NCBI GenBank assembly: GCA_033439265.1
Contig: JAVTVX010000030.1
Location: forward strand, 9,001,774-9,065,773
Origin: Dillenia suffruticosa
Lineage: Eukaryota; Streptophyta; Magnoliopsida; Dilleniales; Dilleniaceae
DNA: 64,000 nucleotides
Direction: 5' to 3'
The first letter of the stretch is position 1, and each line of letters begins with the position of its first letter. This document shows, piece after piece, positions 12,201-23,950 of this stretch. Under the pieces are notes generated by a model. It was not told the DNA's origin, made no database searches, and saw nothing but the letters and a program-made list of their open reading frames with translations. The position numbers and the translations under genes were made by a program.

Positions 12201-15200
12201 CCCCCGGGCATCAGTGACCACCAATCATACCACCTTGGACCCCAAAACCCAGTTTGAACCTTTGGCTTCATCCTCAGCAGGAAGGCAAAGAAAAGATATC
12301 AACTTCCTTGTTCTCTGTCTGTGCAAGTTAGCCTTTTACTATCTTGGGCAATGAAGGTGGTTGAAGCAGTTGAAAGTTTAGCAAAGCATAAAGATTGTGT
12401 GATGATAGCTAACAGGTAGTGATCAAGACAAAGAGGAAGTAATGAGGTTCCCCATCTATAGAAGATTTGGGTCACTAAGGGAATACCATGTGGCCTTAAA
12501 GGATTGGCTGCAAATGCATATGAACTTATGTTCTCACAAAATGTCTGTCAGAATTAGGAGATTGGCTAATACAACAGCCAAATTTCAACTTAAGTGATAC
12601 TCCAGTACCATTGTCTTCAAGTGGGTTGGCTGGGTAGGTGAAAGACTGAAAGATCATTTAATACACATCAGTGCTCATGTTTCCTTTCCAGAGTTGACCA
12701 ATATCAATAACTCTTTGCACGAATGGACATAATAGAGTATTTCAAGAATTAACTTGAATTACATATTATCAGAGTTTTAATACTACATAAATAATAGCCT
12801 GTACTTAAAAAGCTTGGTAATCCAAATTAAAATCAAGGTAAATTTCATAGGGCAAACCTAAGCCAATTCACTATTCTTTCCTGATCGGTTGGATGGTTTA
12901 CACCAGAAACAGCTAGACAGACTGCACGAACAGCCGATCTATCTGAACCTGACTTTAACAAGGCATCTGCCATAACTTGCTCTAGCGTCTCCGTGGCAGC
13001 AATTTCTACATTGTTACAAAACAAAATTAGATAATGAGATAGATATTTCACCTTTCATATTTCTATCAATTTTCAAAACTGGTTAAAAGATGTTGACATA
13101 CTAATTATATCAAATTTTGTCTTGGATAAAATTTCCAAGAGTTAAAATAATCTTCCAAAAAAAAAAAAAAAACAAAAAAGATGGAAAAGAAAAACATTTG
13201 TCAAACAACATAACTGCGATTTTCAATGATATCAGCATAACAGCTGGGGAAAAAGCATTTTCTTGAGAGCTGAAATGACAAAGTTCACGGTCATGTTATA
13301 GAGCTAGTTATGCTAGTCCCATCTCAAGGTCTTGGATGGTGCAGAAGAAACAAATTAGTAGAGCGTTGAGGGATAAAAAGAAAAGTAAAAAGCTCCCTAT
13401 AAAGAGTTTTCAATCAATTTCAGGTTAAACAAACAAGTCATTATGCTGCTGATGCTTAATTTATTATTCACTAGGCTTCTTCATGGAATTGATACTAGCT
13501 TGGTACCTTTTAATGTTTCTCTTTTAGGCTATCAAAGAAAAATGGACTATCATGGAAGAGAACACCCGGTTATGGTCTAAAAGCAATAAACTAAATAAAT
13601 AAATAAATTTACGGGCTTGAGAAGAATATATCAAAAAAAAAATATTTGCCATGTAAAGGACCAGAATAACCATTTTGAGCGTGTGTGGCAAGGTAGTGGG
13701 CAGTGAGGCACGGGGTAGCCAAAGTCTACCATATGAAGAAAGAGAAAATCCTAACATCACTTATTTAATTTCTCACCATGTCATACCCCTAATTGCAATT
13801 TATGAAGATTATTTTCAACTTGCGCTATGGATTTGACAACTCAAAGAGAATTTCCAACAAATATACACACCATGGCATTTTAACAAGTTGGTACATTTTT
13901 AATTCATTGAGTAGCCCACAAGTCCTACATCTTTAGAATCATCACCACTACAACATCCACACAATCAAATGCTTCAACAAATTCTATTTTAGAAGCAGCA
14001 AACTAAGTTTGTGATTAACATCCAAAGCAAAGATATTTCTTATTTATGTTCAAAGCCAGAATTGAGCAGAGAAGACGAAGCTGAATAATTCCCAAACAGC
14101 AAGCATCTTTTTGCCAATTACAAGTGATAAAGACCCAGAAAATTATGTTAAAGAGTAATCAAACCCAACAGTATGACTTCTTTCTTCAGTTATTAATCTT
14201 TCTCTGCACTTTGATGAAGGCCCCACACGCAAATTTAAAAGAAAAGAAAAGAGGAAAAAAATAAAAAATAAAAAATAAAAACAACAGCAGCAACAACAAC
14301 AATTTACAACATTAGCTATTAGTCTAGAATACAATGTTCTAAAATATCTCAAATCTTTAAAGTAACAACTACCAGTATTAGATATTAAAATTTAATAGCA
14401 AAAACCCCATACATGAGATAGAAAATTACATGAGATTGAAGAGATTTGAAATAGACTATGCCCATAATAATTGAAGAAAGATAATTTTAGCAAAATTTCA
14501 CAAATCTTTAAAGTAGCAACTACCATATCACACATTAAATTTTAAGAGCTAAAACCCCACAATGACCTAACATTAAGTTTTGCATACATAATTGTATAAT
14601 ATGTATTTAGAGTACAACCTTTTCATAACATTACAAAATTAGCAAATAAACAATTTATATTACAATGATTTCCTCTCAAACAAGAGACTTTTATAAATAT
14701 CTTAAACTGTATATAAAAATGTCTTCAGCATGTCGAAGAAATGCTCATGGAGTTTCTGAGAATGGTCTTGAGTCTAAAAGAATAATAAAAGTTTAGACAC
14801 GGGCGTTTCAAAAGTCCTTACGACTGTCCTACAATTGCTATGTCCGAACCAGTGTCAGACATGGACATTGCTTCCACTTTGAAGTGTTTGTGGTCATAAC
14901 ATGTATAAAACCAAATTTATTTAGGTCTATACTAAGACCCACTCAATAAAATAATTAGAACTAATCCAACCAAAATCATTAAAGTTGGTCAGCTTGATTT
15001 TTGAGGTTGCCCGCTGCATTAACTCATGAACTACCTAGAAACAACCCAACAGAATTGCTCACTCCAAGTAGCCAATTTAAGGGTGATTAATGAAAAGGGA
15101 GTTGCAGGCATTTAATATTTTGTACTAGCAAAAGAATTGTGCATGCTGCACAAGAGAGTAAAATATATAAAGGTAACTAAAACCTAATACGTTCTATTAG

Positions 15201-16525
15201 AAATTAAAATACCACAATTTGAGTTTATTAAAAATACAATATGGAATAGTCTTGAAGTAAAAATTTTCTAAAGAAATCATTAAAAATTGTTAATGCCATA
15301 AGCACCCAAATCTCAAAGAAAAAACACAAGCAATGAACCCCCCCCCCCCCCGCCTTCTAAATTTATGATTGGGATACTTTATAATCAGACAATTGTGTTT
15401 TAACTTACAACATAAGTTATTCTTTTAAAATTTATTGCATAACAGCCAATTAGTCCAAAAGTTTAAACCAACGATTAAAATGTTTTATTATTATCATATA
15501 ACTTAATATTTGTTCATTAAACTATGTAGCATGGTTACATTATTGATAATTCGATGGTAAGAGTTTTCTTTATGACCTCCCCGTCCAGCCACCCACCCCT
15601 ACATTTTGTGTTATGTAAAAAGAATTATGTTCTTTCGCGCCAAACGTTCCCATAGTATTACCTCAATTGTACCTTAAAATAGTGTGGTATTTCTTTCATG
15701 TAATATAATAGCAAAGACTATTGAATGTCGACCAATAAAAAATAGAGGAACAAGCTTAGTTTGATCAACTGATGGAAAAATGGAAATCCTTCGGTTAAAT
15801 TACATCAAATTGAAACGATCATAATTCCTGATCCCATTGATGGATTAAAATTCAGCCAACATGATTCCGCTGAAACAGGGGAATGTAGCATGATTGACAA
15901 CCATTACAGGAAAAGACTATCTCTTCATGCCAAGTGCAATGATACTAAATTTCAACCAAAGTTTCACTACAAAACAGTGTTTTCCCCCCACATTAGCCGA
16001 CATCAAAAGATACCAAATGCAATCCTACAGTAGCCCCCCCCCCCCAAGGAATTTGATCAAAAACTATGGTTCCAACCAAAAACCACATTGAGAATCCCAT
16101 CAACATTTAAATCCAGAATTCAACTTATACAACACCTGGTAAGAAATTGACTGAAAGACATATTGACAAACAACCAACAGGCGTCCGACATGGTGAAGCT
16201 CATTGCAAAATGCCATCAACAAACAAACCCACAGTCCAATTACATAACAGAAGCCAAAAATGAGAATTGGGAAAAATTATGGGGGGAGAGAGAGAGAGAG
16301 AGAATTACCGCCAATAGAGTTGTGATTCGAGCAGCCGGCGACGGCGCGAGCAAGAACGGGAAGAGGATCAGGGAGAGGGGCATCGGAAAAGGGGATAAAT
16401 GGCATGCATATGCACACTGTGGACGTTGTTCCGCCGTCCAAACCCAATATAACCTCTGCCCCATCTCTTGTCACAGGCATTTCCTGCTCGAAATCCCAAA
16501 TCTCTCCATTTCTGTATCTCTTCAT
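3992..16525 (-). CDS. N-acetylglucosamine kinase family protein (BadF/BadG/BcrA/BcrD ATPase fold), exons 1-3, partial
   Basis: This is probably a cytosolic GlcNAc kinase that phosphorylates salvaged N-acetylglucosamine with ATP. The coding exons are 16309-16525 (ATG at 16525, protein start MKRYRNGEIWDFE), 12858-13005 and 3992-4183. All junctions are GT-AG (donors GGTAATTC, AGGTTTGC and AGGTACAT) and the phases agree. The joined exons give 185 residues plus 2 nt, about half of the roughly 350 usual for the family. Visible motifs are the phosphate-binding DGGTTST at residues 30-36, NDA with the likely catalytic Asp at 136, AGTG ending at 159, and a final GAGPILGDWG. Plant homologues continue with SGYGIAAQAL, which is not found to the left, so exons 4 onward lie outside the window or are lost. 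Intron 1 is 3.3 kb and intron 2 is 8.7 kb, the latter filled by a LINE with a nested DNA transposon. The family assignment is strong; the exact substrate is inferred. Confidence 0.9.
4851..12350 (-). mobile_element. L1-type LINE in kinase intron 2, decayed and split
   Basis: The minus strand carries scrambled L1-type plant LINE parts in the proper order. ORF1-like sequence lies at about 11.0-12.3 kb. Endonuclease follows at 8.05-8.39 kb, with WILVGIYGPG and VIGGEFNL motifs and a continuation at about 9.95-10.05 kb. A reverse transcriptase stretch is at 6.8-6.95 kb, recognisable from degraded DxEKAYD...DFLL homology. A zinc-binding reverse-transcriptase tail (CILCYNN...DHLFLDC) is near 5.2-5.3 kb. 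The 3' end is probably the A run read on the minus strand near 4851. Many stops and shifts show it is inactive. The 5' limit is approximate and I did not find a target duplication. The element runs in the same orientation as the host gene. Confidence 0.7.
8399..9941. mobile_element. Non-autonomous hAT-like DNA transposon nested in the LINE
   Basis: The element begins CATAGCAGTTAAAAG and ends with the inverse of CATAGTAGTTAAAAG (14 of 15 match). It is flanked by the perfect 8-bp duplication AATAGAAA at 8391-8398 and 9942-9949. An 8-bp duplication is typical of hAT elements. It interrupts the LINE endonuclease region. The subterminal DNA is rich in GTGCTTC, GAAGCAC and AAGCGC motifs. The interior has a 31-nt A run at 9236-9266 and GA repeats near 8675 and 9720-9760. 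No transposase is visible. Confidence 0.85.
13006..16308 (-). other. Kinase intron 1, no gene seen
   Basis: This is intronic DNA without supported coding content. It holds two C homopolymers (about 15340-15351 and 16037-16046) and an A-rich run with AAAAAT repeats at 14250-14280. A diverged local duplication is also present (about 14351-14415 against 14507-14570, sharing AAATCTTTAAAGTA and CAACTACCA). A CT run directly follows the exon 1 donor site on the minus strand. Confidence 0.7.
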
Positions 16526-16529
16526 CTTC

Positions 16530-16563
<34 letters not shown>

Positions 16564-16990
16564 AGAACACGATCACAACAACAGAGACTGTCTGTTTCTC
16601 TCACTCCCACAGACACCCTCTCTCTCGCGCTATTGGAGAAGGGAGGGAGAGAAGGAGGATTGAGACAGCAAGAGGGAAGAAGAGACGGCGGAGAGACGAC
16701 AAATAGAGAGAGGAGAAGGTTTGGATTGTAATGATTTGATGACGTTTTAGTTTGTCAATCCAAATTTTTAATTGAGGAGTTGGGTTTGGGATTCGGACGG
16801 CGAAAGGGCCAAAAGCTAATGACAAATGAGAATTCCAATGACCAGTAAATGAATTTTTCTCAATATCTTTTGCAGTCTCACTTAATTTTTTAAATGTTTA
16901 TATAATATTTGTATGTTTTGAAATCTCTGACTCAAAAACAATTACCAATTGAGAGTTTATTTGCTCTCTCTCTCTCTCTCTCTCTCTCTC
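16526..16990 (-). promoter_or_regulatory. Probable 5' leader and promoter region of the kinase gene
   Basis: Immediately upstream of the kinase ATG on the minus strand is a GA repeat (plus-strand CT at about 16538-16562), common in plant 5' leaders. A second CT run lies at about 16963-16990. I see no convincing TATA box. The transcription start cannot be placed. Confidence 0.4.
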
Positions 16991-17639
16991 ATGATTTGCA
17001 GGCCATTCATAAAATATCTCATAAGAAGGCAAGAATCCCTAATTATACTATTTTTGTTAATTTTGTCATTCTCCTCCAAAATCTCCAAGGAAAATGATAT
17101 GAATTTGATACATGATTGCAAAATTGTCACCCTTCATCCCAAATTTTCATCATTTTTGTTTAAAAATTGTGGTTCAATGTGATTTTACAATTCATAATTT
17201 TGAATTTTGTTTAAAGATTTTAAATTAGAAAATAAGTTTAAATAATCTAATTATGGATTGATTTGATGCAACTAGAACAGTTAAATGCCATGGCATTTAC
17301 ATTGGGTGGCATTTTAGTTGGGTTTTGGACAAATGGCAAATTATTATTTTGGTGTTCTAAAAAGAAAGAAATTTTTTATTTTGTGGTTTTCTAGGACATC
17401 ATGATTACTGTTCCCCTACAAATAACGCGTGTATGTTATCTTATTTTTATATTTTTTAAGAAAAATAAAATATTAAAATATTAAAAAATAAATAAAATAA
17501 TATTATTCTTTAAAAAAATTAAATAAAATGCTAATTTAAAATATTATAAAATAATAAATATGATAAAATAATATTATTAAATAATAAATATAAAATAATT
17601 AAATTAAATTAAATTAAAATATAATATAATATAATATGT

Positions 17640-17987
17640 TAATTAAAAAATGATTAAATATTAGCGACAGATTAGTAACGGAAATTTCCGTCTCTAAAAA
17701 TTCTGTTACGATAGTTTTAGTTTCTGAAATCAACGATAGATTAGCGACAGAAAATTTTCGTCACTAATCCGTCACTGATGGTTTTAGTCTCTAAAATTAG
17801 CGATGGATTCGCAAAGTAAATTTGTCGTTAATAATTTCTGTTACTAATTTGTCGCTGATCTTTTTGTGATATTTACTTTTTTTATTTTGTAGCGTTTGAC
17901 GTTAATCAATCGCTGATTTCTCGTTATTTCCGATTAATATTTTTCCGTCACTAATTTTCATCTCTGATATCATGTTATATTGTAGTG
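17640..17987. mobile_element. Truncated CACTA element, one end only
   Basis: Repeated TTAGCGACAGATTAG / TTCCGTCACTAA type motifs lead to a terminus reading ATGTTATATTGTAGTG, which is CACTACAATATAACAT on the other strand, at 17987. These are the subterminal repeats and terminus of the same CACTA family as the elements at 21.9, 30.4 and 34.4 kb. The matching left terminus is not found in the AT-rich DNA before 17640. Confidence 0.7.
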
Positions 17988-18136
17988 ATAGAAGCATGAA
18001 AATACATCAAATGCCTATGTATAAAGTCATTAACATTTGTAGCAATGTGACATGTAATTCTCGGTACCACAATAAATACATATAATCAAGACTTATGTGC
18101 ACATAAAAGTCATACTCTCAACTATTATTTGGTGGC

Positions 18137-18353
18137 AATTTATCTTTATTTTTTTTGATACTATACTAATCGGTATTTAGAGTTATATTCTGACTAATCT
18201 GGTTCGCGACTTGCAGTAACTCATTTAAGAGGGCTACCCTCCCAACGTAATTTTTTTTATACCCAAACCGCGAGTCGAAATGGGAAACTTGGTTAAGGGG
18301 TTTAACACCATATCCATTAAGCTAACTGTCCATCAATAATAATTTATCTTTAT
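18137..18353 (-). mobile_element. tRNA-derived SINE with 13-bp target duplication
   Basis: The plus-strand 13-mer AATTTATCTTTAT occurs at 18137-18149 and 18341-18353. Between them, read on the minus strand, are an A box TAGCTTAATGG (18314-18324), a B box ATTTCGACTC (18272-18281) 32 bp further on, a central CCAGATTAGTC and a 3' end ATAGTATC followed by an A tail. The layout and ending match the SINE at 33.5 kb, so both belong to one tRNA-related family. Confidence 0.85.
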
Positions 18354-19330
18354 GAACCGTCAATGAGTCGCCTATTAATTCATACTTTCGTTTCCTTGTT
18401 TATCAATCTTAATCTTGCACAATACTTTTGAAGTGTCACAATGTGAGGGAATAAACTAATACAACCGAAACTATCTCATGACTCGATAGTCAAAGCCAAG
18501 ATTATAATTGCAATTGTTGTTTGTGGCTTTATATTACAAACAATTTGGGACATCATTTGTCATTGGTATAGTTAATAAGGATATGCTCAATGTTAACTAT
18601 GACTCTATTAGCATTGTTTTTGCATGGTGTTCGACTAATTGGCCATGTTATTTACACTGTATGCCATCATATTTTAAAACAATTTATTCATATTTCAAAT
18701 ATCATGGATGAGTAACCCTGTATCATTCATTCGGGCCCATGGCTATTAAGGGTATCACGTCTTCCAGGTTTGTTTCAGGTGTTTCGATATTCATTTTTAA
18801 CTCAGGGTTGAACTTTTCATGTGATGACCCACTATTCGAACATCTCACCGCCTAGGATAGAGGATTCACTTAGTGTGTAAGATTGGACATGATTCAATAT
18901 GAAACATAGAGACACTCAAAATAGCAGTTTTTGGATTGGCATGGACGTGTGTGATAATACCGAAAGAATTTAGTGAAAATTTTAAATTTTTTATTTTAAT
19001 AATATTTTTTAGAAAAATTTGACAAAATATCATATGTTTTAGTGACTATTATCAAGCCACAAGCAGCAAATCTAGTCACAAGAAACTATATATTTATTAT
19101 GCATTGTCGGTATTTTAAAAGGACTGTATTCCCACTTCCTGGCACCAACATCAGAATTAAGCAAAAATATAATTATATCAAGTATAAAATAATACCTTTA
19201 ATATGAAAACACATACTAAGTTTGCCCAGCCAGTCGATATGACTCTTAAGATATATGGATTACTTAAACATACATCAAATGTACTTAAACATATATAAGG
19301 AATATATCAAAAGGGACTGATGAAATGCAA
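18354..19330. other. No gene seen
   Basis: AT-rich intergenic DNA with no supported coding frame. TATTCCCACTTCCT at about 19127 also occurs near 26030 and 26085, beyond the other end of the gypsy element. Confidence 0.5.
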
Positions 19331-20010
19331 CTGTTAGGGTTGACCCGATCTTTACGACGTAAATTAGAAATAAATAGGTTCAGGATCAAAACAAATACAA
19401 ATAACCAATCAACGTTAGATTAATGTGACCATCTATTTAGACCACTCAAATAATCTCAAATACGATAAACCAAATCACATAACGACACAATTGGGTTGAG
19501 ACACATATTGGGGATGTTTGTAAATTTAGATCTTCAATCTACTAATAATGTAAATTGACGAGACATGATGTCACAAAAACAAAAGAGTGATAATTTCCTC
19601 ACAAAGAAAACTCAATCAATGTTTAATAAATGAATCTAAACTAAAGTGTCTTTTACTCAGTTGGTATTGGCCTATTTATAGGCTAGAAATTGTCTTTAAC
19701 AACAACTAGAATTGGTCAAATTCTTACCTTTCTTTTTTGTTACAATAACTTAACTAAAGTCAAACAAAATGATATTTTTCATAAACAAAACAAATATTAT
19801 TACCCAACTAAAATGGAAACTAATTAGAAATGGCAAACTAAAATAGAAACTAATCGAAAATAGCAACATAGTTGGTCAAATAAGATGATATCTTTCCTAC
19901 TAAGGGAAGATAAAAATAAATAAACTAACAAAAAGTCAACTAATGAGAATCTGTCATAAATGGATCACAAAATCATTAAAAAAATATATATTTTTTAATA
20001 GATTTTTTGC
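19331..20010 (-). repeat. Probable 3' LTR of the Ty3/gypsy element
   Basis: The stretch begins TGTTAGGG on the plus strand and lies just outside the 3' end of pol. It holds a clear minus-strand TATA box (CTATAAATAGG, 19671-19682), as expected for a promoter inside the LTR. The inner limit is approximate and no second LTR copy is recognised near 26 kb, so the call rests on position and the TATA box. Confidence 0.5.
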
Positions 20011-20149
20011 TTTCTTCCACGTTCTCCTCGGGTTCGGGCATTTTTGGGTCTCTTAAACATTCAATTAAGCTTGAAATATGATTAAGCTCTCATCTGCTTA
20101 TTTTTCACTTGGGCTCTAATTTCTTGTGCAAGTAAATTATTAAATTATG

Positions 20150-21400
20150 CCACATCTCTTCCAATTGAGATAGATCATGCCAGATGATGGGATTGCTCTC
20201 CTTTCCCTCATCATTCCCCCTATTGAATAGGAGTCGTCCTCACTCTTCAAAGTCTTCATCAAAATAAGGAAAAGATCGGCAACATTGAAGGTAGCACTTA
20301 CTCCATATTTGATGTTGTAAGCATTGTCATTGATCCTCTCAAGAACTTGAAAAGATCCATCTCATCTGGGCATGAGCTTAGATTTCCTTTTTATTAGGAA
20401 ATCTTTCTTTCCTGAGATGCAACCAAACCAAATCTCTTGGTTCAAAGATGATCCTTTTTCATCCCTTGTTAGCATGGCTCATATATTGCTAAGTCATTCT
20501 TTTGATGTTCTGTCTTGCTTTCTTATGGATTTTCTTAACAAATTCAGCACGTCTCTTCCATCCATATTGATTTTTTTCTACAAAGGCAAAGGAATCAAGT
20601 CAATAGGTGCAAGAGGATTAAAACCCTTCCCCCTCTTACTAAGACTACAGAATGTTCTTGTGAATTATGGCCAATATCAGGTATGTAAGCAGTGATTTCA
20701 AATCCAGAAGTTAATCGTACTCTGGCAAATGATTAATATTTGGTAGTGGAATGAATAGCCCTATTATAGGCAAACTCGACGTGGGGTAAATAATGCTCCT
20801 AATTTTTCAAAATCTTCTTCATGACTGCCATAGTAGTGTAGAGGGTATCCTATTCACAAACTCAGTTTGGCCATCAGTTTGTAGGTGGCAAGTTATAAAG
20901 AATAAACAACTTAGTTCCTAACTTTCCCTACAAAGTTTTTCAAAAGTAACTTAAAAACTTAGTATTCCAATTGGACATTATAATTCTTAGCATTCCATGA
21001 AGCCTTCACACAACCTCCCTAAAAAACAAAGGAGCAATGTTAGATGCATCATCAACCTTTTGACATGCAATGAAGTGTGTTATTTTAGAAAAATGATCCA
21101 CAATAGCAAAAATACAATCTTAACCTTTCTTAGATTTAGGTAATCCCACAATGAAGTCCATGAAAATGTCTTCCTAAGGAACACTAGGAGTAGAAAGGGG
21201 GTGTACAATCCATGAGTATTTAATTTAGATTTAGTCTTATGACACACAATGCATCTTCCCACAAACCTCTCGATATCTCCACGCATTTTAGGCCAATAAA
21301 AGTGGTCATGCCAGATACTCAAGATTTTAGCAATACCAAAATGCCCCGTTAGGCCTCCCAGAATGCGCTTCTTTTATCAATAGCACACAAATGGAATAGT
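20150..21400 (-). pseudogene. gypsy integrase and pol C-terminus, decayed
   Basis: The N-terminal zinc-binding part is clear at 21322-21200 (HDHFYWPKMRGDIERFV then CxxC). Core and C-terminal pieces follow in shifting frames. These include degraded HPQTDGQTE-like sequence near 20870, an IHSTTNYSPFE-like stretch near 20750, and the end near 20250-20340 resembling QVLERINDNAY...ATFNVADL. Several stops make it non-functional. Confidence 0.75.
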
Positions 21401-21458
21401 TAGGAATGTAAAGTTTGTCGGGACGAAATAAGAATCCTTCATGCAAGCAAAATTTGTC

Positions 21459-21943
21459 TCATCTCTTATCGAACTTGCAATAGTTAAAAACCTTTCTAAA
21501 TTTAGCATCATCTGTATATAGATCCTTGAAGAATTTAAAATCAAGAACCTTAGAGTCTAATACAAAAAGAAGAACAAACCTTCTCAAAAGTGTATCGACA
21601 ACAATATTTTCTTTACCTTTCTTGTGCTTGATTATATGAAACGACTTGATGAACTCGATCCACTTAGCATGCCTTTTGTTCAATTTATTTTGATTTTTAA
21701 TATGTTTGAGAGACTCGTGATCAAAATGTATTACAAACTCTTTGGTCCATAAATAATGTTGCCAAGTTTTTAATACTTTAACTAATGCATACAATTCCTT
21801 ATCGCAGGTAAAATAGTTAAGATTTGGGCCACTTAGCCTCTCGCTAAAATAGACAACTTGTTTACCTTTTGGCATCAGTATACCTCTTATACCAATCCTA
21901 GTTGCATCACATTCAATTTCAAAAGTCTTACCAAAATTGGGAA
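21459..21943 (-). pseudogene. gypsy RNase H domain, cut by a CACTA insertion
   Basis: The frame reads through a typical Ty3/gypsy RNase H. It opens with an ECDA motif and continues with [36 protein letters not shown] and a final VVDTLLRR where most relatives have VADALSRR. The acidic residues ECD, DKE, FDHES and VVD are retained. The frame starts inside the CACTA terminus, so its true N-terminal neighbour, the reverse transcriptase, is now about 1.1 kb away. Confidence 0.85.
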
Positions 21944-23065
21944 CACTACAAGAAAACACGCTATTAGTGATGAAAAAAAATTCGTCGATAATAGCGACGG
22001 ATTTACAACGGATCAATGTCGAACTGAATACCGAGTGATTAGCGATAGAAATTAGCAATGAAAATATTTCCGTTGTTAATCCATTGCTGTAGTAGTTCAC
22101 AGTAAAAAAAAAAAAATTTGTAAAACGTATTAGCAACGGATTACCGACAGAATTTTTAGCGACGAAAAATTTCCGTCATTTATCCGTTAGTGTAGTAGTG
22201 AAGGGTAAAATAAATAAATATAGCTATCAGTGACGGATTAGCAATGGAAAATTAGCGACTCAAATTTTAGAGACGGATTGCTGACGAAAATTTTAACTAC
22301 AGATTACTAACAGATTTTTTAAATCTTTTTAAAATTTTTAAAATTTTTAAAATTTTTAAATTTTTTACTTTTTTTAATTTTTAATTTTTATTTAATAATT
22401 CTTTTTCCTTTTCCTTTTATTTTATTTTTTGAAAAAATAATATTATTTTATTTTTTAAAATTTTGTAATATTTTATTTTAAATTATTATTTATTATTATT
22501 ATTTTATAATAAATATCATTTTATTATTTCCTTTTTTGTAATATTTTATTATCATTATTTTATAATAAAATATCATTTTAAATTATTTTATTATTAAAAA
22601 GAGTGTGATAAAGATAACAAATAAAAAAATAATAAGGTAAGAGAATCTAATGTGGTGTGGTGGTTATGGTGTTTTAAGGTTTTTGTTTGTGCTTAGGGTC
22701 GAAGCTCAACGGACGTGGCCAGAGGAATTTTATGCATAATAAAGCAAGTCAGCACGTGTGCAGGCCGAGCGAGCGGGTGCCACATGGCGGAGCGTGTGGA
22801 GCTGTACCTGAGAGCTCAAAAATCTACGACGGAATTTTTTTCGTCGCTAATTTTTTTTCAATTTTTTTTCAAATTTTTTTTAGCGACAGATTATTTTCCG
22901 TCACTAATTATCAGCGATGGATTTTTTCCATCACTGATATTAGCGATGGAAAAAAAATCCATCGTTTATAATCAGTAAGATCAATATTACCGATGAATTT
23001 AGCAACGAAAAATGAATTTTCAGCGATAGATTTTTCTATTATTAAAAGTCCATTTTCTAGTGGTG
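21944..23065. mobile_element. Small non-autonomous CACTA element 1, with tRNA-like module
   Basis: The left terminus is CACTACAAGAAAACACG and the right terminus, inverted, is CACCACTAGAAAATGG. Both are followed by arrays of TTAGCGACGGA / TTTCCGTCGCTAA type repeats in opposite orientation. It lies in the gypsy pol region: the sequences on either side resume reverse transcriptase-RNase H homology, with an approximate TTC target duplication on the minus strand. The interior is AT-rich from 22320 to 22600, then a tRNA-like module, then a GC-rich block up to about 22830. No transposase is present. Confidence 0.85.
22653..22706 (+). promoter_or_regulatory. tRNA-like A/B box module in CACTA element 1
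   Basis: An A-box-like TGGTGTGGTGG at 22653-22663 is followed after 32 bp by a B-box-like GGGTCGAAGCT at 22696-22706. The B box differs from the GTTCRANNC core at one position. Spacing equals that of a tRNA gene. The same module with the same spacing is present in the other two small CACTA elements. It is not a folding tRNA. Polymerase III activity is inferred, not shown. Confidence 0.55.
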
Positions 23066-23068
23066 AAA

Positions 23069-23950
23069 GTACTAATAACGGAGCATGAGTAAACTTTTCG
23101 TTGATTAATCAAAAGGCTTTTTCTTGAACTTCTCCCCATTTAAATGAAACATTCTTCTTGGTCAACTCGTCTATGGGGCTACCAACGCTCTAAAATCCTT
23201 CATAAACCTTTTATAAAAGCTTACCAATTCGTGGAAGCTCCTTACTTGTCCAATAGTGGTAGGGATCGGCCAATCTTGGATTGCATTGATTTTCTCTTCA
23301 TCCACTTCAATTCCCTCACCACATACAATAAAATCAAGAAAAACAATTTTGTTAGTGTAAAATTACAGTTTTTCAAGTTTTCACACAAATTTTCTTTTCT
23401 TAAGACTTCTGAAAGTAATTTAAGTGTTATGTATATTTATCAAAAGTCTACTATACGTAAGAATGTCATCAAAGTAAACCACAAAAAATTTTCTTATATA
23501 AGTACACAAGACATGGTTCATTAGCTTAATAAATTTACTAGATGCATTAGTTAAACCGAATGACATAATTAACCATTCATAAAGACCATGTTTAGTCTTT
23601 AATATTGTTTTCCATTCATCACATTCCTTTATCCTAATTTGATGATAGCCACTTTTTAAATCGATTTTAGAAAAAATAGTAGAGTCGTTCAATTTATCGA
23701 GCATATCATCTAACTTAGGAATGGAATAACGATATCTTACCATAATGTTATTAATGATATGACAATCGATACACATTCTCCATGTACCTTCCTTTTTGGA
23801 TATGAACAACACTGAAACCGCACAAGGACTAAAGCTCTCCCTGACATAGACCTTATCTATCTACTCTTGCATTTGTCTTTGAATCTCCTTTGCCTTATTC
23901 GAGATTGGTGTGATATGTGGGACGATTCAGTAATGAGACACTAGGTATGA
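23069..23950 (-). pseudogene. gypsy reverse transcriptase, decayed
   Basis: The clearest part (23812-23420) has [47 protein letters not shown] and the catalytic YFDDIL box. These are standard Ty3/gypsy reverse transcriptase motifs in order. Degraded sequence continues on both sides. It ends at the CACTA insertion at 23065. Confidence 0.85.

Noticed and set aside
12016-12354. A 112-codon plus-strand frame
   Set aside because: It is antisense to LINE ORF1-like sequence and has no recognisable domain.
16163-16731. Plus-strand frames over the kinase first exon
   Set aside because: They are rich in CT/GA repeat translation and are antisense to a well-supported exon.
17640-17987. A complete fourth small CACTA element
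   Set aside because: Only the right terminus is present; no CACTA start or internal module was found to the left.
22651-22720. A true tRNA gene in CACTA element 1
   Set aside because: Only the A and B boxes are recognisable; acceptor and arm stems do not pair, so it is called tRNA-like.
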